Shown here: one piece after another, positions 55,920 through 64,000 of the stretch
Position numbering within the stretch: the stretch's first letter is position 1
Layout of the letters: each line of letters opens with the position of its first letter
DNA from: Bidens hawaiensis
Taxonomy: Eukaryota > Streptophyta > Magnoliopsida > Asterales > Asteraceae
NCBI GenBank assembly: GCA_021521415.1
Contig: JAIQDT010000186.1
Span: forward strand, 2,394,001 to 2,458,000
Reading direction: 5' to 3'
Length of the DNA: 64,000 bases
Program-made: the position numbers and the translations under genes
The notes under the pieces: model-generated
Seen by the model: the letters and a program-made list of their open reading frames with translations, nothing else
Told to the model about the DNA's origin: nothing
Databases searched by the model: none

Positions 55920-58125
55920 GCCCGTATAGGGCTTCATAAGGTGCAACTTTTATACTACTGTGGTAGCTATTATTATAGGAAAACTCAATAAGCGAGAGAT
56001 GTTGATTCCAGTTTCCTTTGAAATCAAGTACACAAGCACGAAGTAGATCTTCTAAGGTTTGAATGGTTCGCTCAGATTGGCCGTCGGTTTGGGGATGGTA
56101 GGCGGTACTCAAATCTATTCGAGTTCCCAAAGATTCTTGTACTGCTTGCCAGAAATGTGAAGTAAAGTGACTGTCTCGATCTGAAATAATCGAAAGAGGT
56201 ACCCTGTGTCGGGATACAATTTCATCGATGTAAATTTGAGCGAGTTTTTCGGTGGTGTAGTTGTTACGGATGGGAATAAAGTGTGCGGATTTGGTTAATC
56301 GGTCAACAATTACCCAGATAGCATTGTGTCCTCGGGATGTTTTAGGAAGGTGTGTCACAAAGTCCATGGTAATTTGTTCCCATTTCCATTATGGGATTTC
56401 GGGTTGTTGTAACATTCCCGAAGGTTTTTGATATTCGGCTTTAACTCTTGCACACGTTACACATTTACTTACATACACGGCTATATCATTTTTCATGTCA
56501 GGCCACCAGTAAAATTCTTTAACATCCTTATACATCTTATCAGTACCTGGATGAATAGAATATTTGGACTTATGTGCTTCATCAAGAATCAACTTTCGGA
56601 GTTTATGAAGTGTTGGAATGCAGACCCGGTTTTTGTAATAATATACCTCATCAATTTTCTTCTCAAAATTCCTTTCATTCCCATGTAGTTCTTCTTTTTC
56701 TAGTTGATCTGCGTTCAAAGCCTCATCTTGTGCAACACGAACTTGTTCGGTTAGGCTACTTTGAACAATCATTCCGAGTGCTCGTACCCTTAATGGTTTG
56801 ACTCTGTCTTTTCGGCTTAAATCATCAGCTACTACGTTGGCCTTACCCGGATGGTATTTAATCTCACAATCATAATCATTTAACAGTTCTACCCATCTCC
56901 TTTGTCTCATGTTTAGCTCTTTCTGATCAAATATGTGTTGTAGGCTTTTGTGATCAGTATAGATAGTACATTTTGTGCCGTACAAGTAGTGTCTCCAGAT
57001 CTTCAATGCGAAAATAACCGCTCCCAATTCCAAATCGTGGGTTGTATAGTTCTTCTCGTGTATCTTTAATTGTCGGGAGGCATATGCTATTACTTTCTTT
57101 CCTTGCATCAGTACGCATCCTAAACCTTTACGAGACGCGTCACAATATACCACCAATTCATCAGTTCCATCTGGAAGGCTTAATATTGGAGCCTCACATA
57201 ACTTCTGTTTTAACGTTTGGAAGGCCATTTCTTGTTCTTCTCCCCATTCATACGCTCGATCTTTTTGAGTTAGGAGGGTTAGAGGTTGGGCAATACTTGA
57301 AAAGTTTTCAATGAATCTTCTATAATACCCGGCTAGTCCTAAGAATTGGCGAATTTCTCTTGGTGACTTAGGCACTTGCCAATTTTTAATGGCCTCAATT
57401 TTACTTGGGTCTACTTGGATCCCTTGATGGTTCACAATGTGCCCCAAAAACTGTACTTCTTGTAGCCAAAATTCACATTTGGACAACTTTGCGTATAACT
57501 TCTCTTGCCTCAATAATTCTAAGACTTCCCGCAAATGTTGTTCGTGTTCCTCCTTACTTCTCGAATATATCAAAATGTCATCGATAAACACTATCACGAA
57601 CTTGTCAAGGTAAGGTTCGCAAACTCGGTTCATGAGGTCCATAAACACTGCAGGTGCATTTGTCAACCCAAACGGCATAACCAAAAATTCATAGTGACCA
57701 TACCGAGTTCGGAAAGCTGTTTTTGGTACGTCTTCTTCCTGAATTCTTACTTGATGATAACCAGATCTAAGATCAATTTTCGAAAAATACTTCGCACCCT
57801 GGAGCTGATCAAACAAGTCATCATTTCGAGGTAAGGGGTATCTATTCTTTATAGTCACTTTATTCAATTTCCGGTAATCAATACACATTCGAAAACTCCC
57901 ATTTTTCTTCTTTACAAATAACACTGGTGCTCCCCACGGTGAGTAACTAGGTCGGATAAAACCCCTGTCTAACAATTCTTGCAATTGGTTGGATAGTTCT
58001 TGCATTTCAGAAGGTGCAAGTCGGTAAGGTGCCTTAGCAATGGGGGCTGCTCCCGGTATCAAATCAATACGGAATTCGACTTGTCGGGTCGGTGGTAAAC
58101 CAGACAACTCATCGGGGAATACATC
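55920..58125 (-). pseudogene. Gypsy D reverse transcriptase, RNase H and integrase
   Basis: One frame from [13 protein letters not shown]. The reverse transcriptase has [31 protein letters not shown] and the catalytic FIDDILIYS at about 57590. RNase H follows ([18 protein letters not shown]), then integrase ([56 protein letters not shown]). A TAA at 56389 replaces an expected Gln codon. Integrase stops at EALYGRK, fused to LTR sequence, so its C-terminal part is absent. A missing C near 58125 puts this frame out of phase with the protease. RT motifs are intact. Confidence 0.92.
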
Positions 58126-59770
58126 TGATACTCGTGTACCACTGGGATGTCTTCCTTTCGTTTTTCCTCGGGTTCCTTAACTGTTACACTCGCCAAGTAT
58201 AAAGTACAACCTTGGCGTAAATATCTCAATGCCTTAAGTTGGGATACGAGAGGCAACATAGTACCAGATTTCTCACCTTGAACAGTCATAGCCTCATCAT
58301 TCGGAAGAGGTATCCTAACATTCTTATCCTTACAGACAATTTCAGCTTTATACTTAGATAGTCAATCCATACCGACTATAAAATCGAAACTTCCCAATTC
58401 CACTGGAAGTAAATCAATAAGGAATGGGTGGTCGTTTAGGATGAGGGAACAGTTTCGGACTATTCGGTTAACAAGTATAGACTTGCCGTTAGCGAGTTCT
58501 ATAGTATATGGTTTTGTTAGTTCACTAACCGGTATATTTTCTAAGGGTAAGAAGTTAACAGATACGAAACTTCTATCGGCGCCCGTATCAAACAAAACTG
58601 AAGCATACTGGCCGGAAACTAAGAATGTACCTGTCACCACATTCGGATCATGACGCGCTTCACCCGATCCTAATACAAACGCGTGTCCCCTAGCTACGTT
58701 GGAGGTTGATGCTTGTGCTTGGTTCTGCCTTCTCACTGCACCCTGATTCAGCTTGGGGCAGTATCTCCGAAAATGATCCGTACTACCACATTCGTAGCAA
58801 GTACGGAGATTCATGGTGGGTGGGGTTTGTTGATTGAGTTCGGATTGGATTGGTTGAGGTCGAGGTAGTTGGGTTGGTTGCGGTGGACGGTTAACAGTGT
58901 TGGTGAAGGTTCTACAGTTGGGGGCATAGTGTCCCGTTCTTCCACACTTTTGACAAATGATCGGTTTGCAATCACCCACATGATGAAAGTTACATCTTCT
59001 GCACTTCGGTAACGTCCCTTTATAGGTCTCTTGTTTTACATTAGAATTGGTCATGGCGTAACTTCGGGTATTCGGACGGGCCCATTTGTTTTGAGGGTTT
59101 CCTTGCATCCTTATCCCATAATCAGTTCGTTTTAAACTTGTTGTTTCACCTGGCATCCTTATCACTCCACTTCTCATCAAATCAAAAGTAATGACACCCG
59201 TTTGAGATACAGCACTTTCTAATGTTGGGTAGGCTACTGAATTCACTATACTTCTCACAGCAGGGGTCAGTCCCCAGATATAACGTTTAATTCGCTTCGC
59301 TTCCGGTGTAACTAACCACGGAACTAAGCGGGACAGTTCGTTAAAATGATTCGTGTATCCGACATGGTCCGCTCCTTTCATTTCCAGATTCCATAACTCG
59401 TGTTCCAACCTTTGAATCTCACTTTTAGGACAGAAATGCTCTAGCATGAGGGTTTTTAATTCAGTCCATGACATACGATTAATAGCATCTTGTCCCCTTA
59501 TTTGGATTGCCGTATTCCACCACATCAGCGCTTGGTCTAGAAACATACTGGTAGCAAATTTGACCACGCGGTTCGGTGGACACTCACTGATATTAATTAC
59601 TGATTCGGTCTTTTCTATCCATTTGACCAGCCCGCTAGGTCCTTCAATACCCTTAAACTCAATCGGTTTACATGATGTAAATTGTTTGTATGCGTACTCT
59701 TGACGTGGGGGTTCGGGATTATTACGATCATTACCCGTATTTGGTTGAGTGTTATTATTCGGTCTTTTCT
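58126..59770 (-). pseudogene. Gypsy D gag and protease
   Basis: The frame opens after TAG at about 59773 and has no ATG near its start; the first Met used by a naive reading is at 59567. Earlier residues clearly belong to the capsid (CKPIEFKGIEGPSGLVKW, IEKTES, ISECPPNRVVKFAT). MSWTELKTLM and RYIWGL follow, then two intact CCHC knuckles (CQKCGRTGHYAPNC, CYECGSTDHFRRYC). The protease has an intact FDTGADRSFVS. TGA at 58359 replaces the Trp of GMDWL. The protease tail continues to about 58126. The missing start codon suggests expression by splicing from, or readthrough after, the upstream ORF. Confidence 0.85.
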
Positions 59771-60046
59771 ATAAAATAATCAATTCTATAATAATTAATA
59801 TTGTTTCACGATATTACAATTTCACAACACACAACTATGCCAAAGAAAACACATTTGTATTAATTATAATCATTATATATGCGTATCAAAATTTGTCACT
59901 AAGTGACATATAGACTTAACCCGATAAGGGCCAGTGCTTGAAATAGTATTAAACCACAAACAACTCCCAAGTCAGCCCAACACGCTGTAACAAAATGCTG
60001 CTTGGGATATCAAAAGACTATATACATAAGGCTATACTACTATGTC
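59771..60046 (-). other. Gap between the extra ORF and gag of Gypsy D
   Basis: About 276 bases, AT-rich, with stops in all frames. A TTTTATAG acceptor-like sequence immediately precedes the gag frame. It could be the downstream part of an intron joining the 5' ORF to gag, but no clear donor was identified. Confidence 0.35.
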
Positions 60047-60778
60047 CTATCCATTCTTTGTAACATGAAGCCACAACCAAACAACAGCAGCCACTAGGGC
60101 TGCATTAACCGCTAAACATGCTCCTAGCAGTATCATTGCCCGATCCTGACGCCCGTGGCTGTGAGCACTAGATCTTTGCACATTTCTGATTTCTTGCTGC
60201 ATGTACCACATGTAATCTTGCATATCATGTCTATGCTGGTTAAGGTTATTTATCGAATGTGATTGTTCTAAAATCTGATCAGTCACTAAACCCAACCATG
60301 CTGAATCAGACAGAAGAGGTGGCTCTGGTACCGGGGCGGGTAGACCCCAGATGGGAATGGGTATTTCAGTGACCTGGACACGTGATGTTTCTCCCCTATG
60401 GTACATAGATCGAGGTGGGGGAGATGTGTGCTCAGGTGGCCGCACTGAAATACGAGCGGTCTGACGGTTTCTAATAGTGGTTGGGGGTACCTGTGTATAC
60501 TGTACGGGTGGAGTAGGGGATCTGGGTGCCCTAATCGGTGAATGATAAGCACTAGTAGCTCCCTGTCCTACAACATTCCTAGGGGGATAGGTGTCACAAC
60601 GGTAACCCGATAAGTCGGGTTGATCTGAGGGTACCTCGTGGGGAATTACCGCATCTGAACCTTCTTCCATTTCCTCTGATTCCTCCCCAGTTTCCTCTTC
60701 TGGATCCTCCTCCTCCTCAGACAATATTGGTAGGGTATTAGATAAACGATCAGTAGATCTTGACATATTCCTGCACAA
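60047..60778 (-). CDS. Gypsy D extra 5' ORF with C-terminal membrane helix
   Basis: Intact 243-codon frame (MCRNMSRSTDRL) with a second possible start four codons later. Residues 19-42 are strongly acidic (Glu-rich). The middle is Pro/Arg/Thr-rich and probably disordered. Residues about 165-210 are Gln/His-rich and may coil. Residues about 214-238 (MILLGACLAVNAALVAAVVW and following) form a single predicted transmembrane segment, followed by a short basic tail. It stands where the N-terminal part of gag is in G1, and the Glu-rich tract recalls the G1 gag Glu/Pro repeat. Unlike the rest of D, it has no break. Function unknown: a membrane-anchored Gag extension or a separate accessory protein. 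Confidence 0.65.
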   Translation of the reverse strand: MCRNMSRSTDRLSNTLPILSEEEEDPEEETGEESEEMEEGSDAVIPHEVPSDQPDLSGYRCDTYPPRNVVGQGATSAYHSPIRAPRSPTPPVQYTQVPPTTIRNRQTARISVRPPEHTSPPPRSMYHRGETSRVQVTEIPIPIWGLPAPVPEPPLLSDSAWLGLVTDQILEQSHSINNLNQHRHDMQDYMWYMQQEIRNVQRSSAHSHGRQDRAMILLGACLAVNAALVAAVVWLWLHVTKNG

Positions 60779-61136
60779 TGGTTAGTAATAAGAATAATAT
60801 CTTTCTATATTAATCATAGTAAAATACATGCAAGTATTTATACACATAAGCACAAATATGTGTTTATATACATATATATATTTATTATGATTATTATATT
60901 TTATGCACATATGTTGCTGTTTTTACTTATTGGATTGTTTACCGACTTCTTCTCGAATTCCCTCGTACAAACAAGTCCGTTATTACGTTCCGGACCATAA
61001 TAACCCACTTGTCCATTCACGTTCATCACGAGAATCATCCGTGTATATTATTTAATATTATTTTATACCCAGAGTTAATCGAGCCTACGGTTATCTTAGG
61101 GTATCATAAGGGACAACCTAATTCTTTATAACCAAT
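60779..61136 (-). other. Gypsy D leader
   Basis: Untranslated region between the primer binding site and the 5' ORF; AT-rich, with no notable repeats. Confidence 0.5.
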
Positions 61137-61149
61137 GGCTCTTATACCA
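61137..61149 (-). other. Gypsy D primer binding site
   Basis: The minus strand reads TGGTATAAGAGCC, one base different (A for C) from the TGGTATCAGAGCC of the other elements here. It lies five bases inside the LTR end at 61155. The change could be a mutation or use of a variant primer. Confidence 0.75.
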
Positions 61150-61154
61150 ACTTC

Positions 61155-64000
61155 TGTCACACCCCGACTAGGTAGTTGCGGAAGCGTAAAACGGGAATGT
61201 AACAGATAATACTGGTATCAACAACATTGTTTATAAAGAAATTCACAAACTAATTTACATCATATTACATGGGTTGGTACTATGTTTACAAACTAGATGA
61301 GAATCACATAACCGGTTTACGAGCTTCTTATTCAATATTATATATCTGCGTCTATTCACAGCTATTCAACTTCATTCCTAACACCAAGAACGTAAGCAAA
61401 TCATTCCACCTTTGCTTTACCTGAAAAGCATGTTAAAACGGGTCAACTACGTCTAGTTGGTGAGTTTCAAGATTCACGAGTATCAACGAAATCAGTATAG
61501 GAGTTCGTAAAGTTTACAGTGTGTATGTATACATGTATGTGTATGATGTATTATACTATGCCACAAGTGAAACCGAAACGAGCTAAAACACATGGCCACC
61601 CCTGCCCATGCACTCCCGTTGGCATTTAACAGCCACTTTGCCCCAAGTATGTAATATGTCTAACACCACATAGCAGTATGTAATAAGTTTAAATGACAAT
61701 GTGCAAATAGGTTAACATGTTCCGGCATACCCCACCGGCTCTGTCAGTTGGGTTTGTCAAACCGATAGTACTATCCACACGTCACCGGCACGAAGTTAAT
61801 CACTTGTGTTTGTGGGGATTTGTCAAGTGTTAGTACTTAGATAATTCACATCATCACACGTTTTCAAGTATATAAGTATATGTAAACATGCTTTCCACCC
61901 AAAAATTCATCAAACAATTTAGAAAGTGGGGTCGTGAAACTCACCTTATTGTAGTTCGAGCAGGTAATATACGTCAATAAGTGTTATGCCTCGATTATAG
62001 CTTGTATCCTATAATCGGTATCGTACTGTTAATACTAGTACAGTGTTTAAACCAAATCGGGCTGTATAACTAGTTTGGTTATAGCTGTTAGGCCCAAAAC
62101 ATGACCATAGTCTTAGATTGTGACGTTGTATACGGTGAAATACTTAAAATCAGATTTGGCTCAATTTCACCGTTTTTCGAGCCTAGCCAAGTTGATCGTT
62201 TACGCGTTTCGGGAATAGGTAAGATCATAAAAACTTAAGTAAACATCTTGATTGATAAAATGATTTAATTTATAAAAGAATATTAAGGTTTCGGTATCTG
62301 GATTGATCGCAGGGTTCGTTTCCGTTTTCACACGGGTTGGATTATACAAGACGCGTACAATCCACCTGAATTGTCCGGAATTCTCGTAAAAGGTTCGTTT
62401 TTATCAATTTCATCCAAAAATACAATATTTTACCACTTTTGATATTTTGACGTACCAGTCAGTCCGTTAAACATCAAACTGCCGGTTTCGTTAAAACAAT
62501 AATAATTAAAATCTTTAATTAATCATAACTAAATATGTACTTATATATAAATTATGTAAATTTTTGTAAAAACACATTAAAATATGGAGAATTTTATAAA
62601 AATATTTTCAGAAATTTTATGATTAAATATTTATTTATAAAAATTCATTTAATAGGTTATAATCGTGTAATAAATGGCCCGTTTATATCAAACGACCTCC
62701 GAAAAATCCGATAATTTTTAAAAATGGCCTCAATGTTATTAAATAGCCCCTTTAAAATCTTCAGAACCTAACTCTTTTGACAAAATTCCTTTTTGTGCGT
62801 TTTTCGGCTGTTAAAATTGGGTTAAATCATAATTGCACAAACCATACTTAGGCATTTCCAATGATCCCCAAACTTTACCAGTGATCTTACCATCACATAT
62901 TAATCTCCAAAACCAAATTTCATAATTTTTCAATATGTTTAGCTATTTTTCCCAAATAAACACTCATAAACGGAAATAAATTCACCAAATATTCTCCGTT
63001 TATCGAAATTTTGCCAAATTTGAACAGGGACTCATTTACATGATCTCTAATGTCCCTGAAAATTTTCACAAGCTAACAACAAGTACGTCACAACCTAATA
63101 CTAAACAGCCCTTAAACGAGTGTTACGGGTTTACCTTGTCGGTTTTCGATGAGTTTTGCTAGCTTAAACGACTTTCCGGGTCTCGGGTTGTAAACTCAGT
63201 GTTTCTACATATCATATAACATCAAACCAAGCATAAATCATCCATGTAACAGCCTTGATAATTAGGGTTTCGGTTTTGGGTTCAAACCGAACTTTCAAAC
63301 CGTAAAAACGTTGTATTCATGTTCTAATCCGCGTTTTTGATCAAAAAAGTATATGTTCCTGGTTTTTAAACATGTTTAACATCAAAACATGATTTTACTT
63401 GATTTTTATGCTTTTTGGATGGTTAAACATGTTTAAAACTAATCAAGGATTAATTTTTCATGGTTAAACTATGTTAATCATGGTTAAAATTAATGTAAAA
63501 ATCAATATTCACCTTAGGGTTTGGGCTGGAGGATGAAGAAGAACAGAAAGGGTAGTATTTTCTGGAAAATTTGGTCCAAAATATCTCTAAATTTTTTTTA
63601 TATAGAAAATACTAGAAGGGGGGTGGGCTGCCCCCTTTGCGGCCGCCAATGTATAAGGCTCATTGGGCCTCCATTTTGGCCCAAAGGTGCCTCGGTATTC
63701 GTTCCATACGTAAACTTCGGTCCAAAATTTAATTCGGGTTTGGTTTTTCGCAAGAAAACTAGTTCGAGTGCGAAAACCAGAGCGAAAACGAGTGTTTTCA
63801 GCTTCTTTTTGTAAAATAAGAAAAACGTACTGACTCGTTGTAAAATTCCAAAATATTTTCACGAATTGCTTAGAACATGTCATATAAGTGTTTTATAAAT
63901 CTTTTTCGGCTTAACGGATGCTACAATGCTCGTTTTGATATTAACGATTGCGTTTAAGTTTGTAGCGTATCGATAAACGAAACCTTTTCCGTTTAAAGAG
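61155..64000 (-). repeat. 5' LTR of Gypsy D, incomplete at window edge
   Basis: Starts TGTCACACCCCGACTAGG on the plus strand and continues at least to 62611, where it is validated by the left copy. The remaining sequence to 64000 shows no second boundary and no gene, so it is taken as LTR. The open frames at 63521-63814 and 63587-63883 overlap on opposite strands and have no domain. An LTR of at least 2.8 kb is implied. Confidence 0.7.

Larger units (their letters stand above)
54464..64000 (-). mobile_element. Gypsy element D, 5' LTR cut by window edge
   Basis: On the minus strand: 5' LTR (from beyond 64000 to 61155), primer binding site, an extra 5' ORF (60778-60047), gag-protease (59770-58359), reverse transcriptase/RNase H/integrase (58107-55920), and a truncated 3' LTR (55919-54464). 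The shared LTR parts differ by roughly 24 changes in 1456 bases. The integrase C-terminus and the start of the 3' LTR were lost together in a deletion at 55919/55920. Two stops and a frameshift inactivate pol. The immediate left flank is GCTGC; its partner is outside the window. Confidence 0.88.

Noticed and set aside
63521..63883. Overlapping ORFs on both strands near the right edge
   Set aside because: They lie in the Gypsy D LTR and show no domain.

Overview
This is a plant nuclear segment, most likely from an Asteraceae-type eudicot. It is dominated by nested LTR retrotransposons around a gene-bearing island. The taxon is inferred from the style of the Copia elements: a third open reading frame downstream of pol (called aORF here) resembles a protein family I remember as abundant in Tanacetum, Artemisia and Lactuca gene sets. 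No search was run.

Left part (1-37.5 kb): a transposon nest. A truncated minus-strand Copia (element C, to 3924) sits next to an old minus-strand Copia (element B, about 4208-37545). B runs integrase, reverse transcriptase, RNase H, aORF and 3' LTR from right to left. A hAT-type MITE (5113-5669) split its aORF. A Gypsy/Tekay-like element with a chromodomain (G1, 10639-21384, plus) and a 2.3-kb solo LTR (21633-36278, minus) split its pol. The solo LTR was then split by a complete plus-strand Copia (element A, 22112-34444). Four of these insertions have exact target-site duplications: AGCTTGAA, ATACC, AATAG and AAAGA.

Middle part (37.5-53.3 kb): AT-rich and of low copy number. It holds the only two convincing host genes. 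One is a two-exon LITTLE ZIPPER-type microprotein gene (44297-44716, plus). The other is a four-exon gene for a plastid-targeted Ycf49-like/DUF2499 membrane protein (48193-49622, minus). Small elements lie around them: a SINE with a 14-bp duplication, Helitron-like 3' ends, a Tourist-like MITE inside an intron, and long foldback elements.

Right part (53.3-64 kb): a fragment of the same LTR family as the solo LTR is interrupted by a second Gypsy element (D, minus). D has gag-pol and an extra upstream ORF ending in a predicted membrane helix. Its 5' LTR runs off the window.

Most notable points: the conserved aORF in two divergent Copias, which looks unlike an envelope gene; element-specific short words repeated in both orientations in LTRs and leaders; a probable internal promoter in front of aORF; the membrane-anchored 5' ORF of D; and G1, which inserted very recently although its coding region was already defective.
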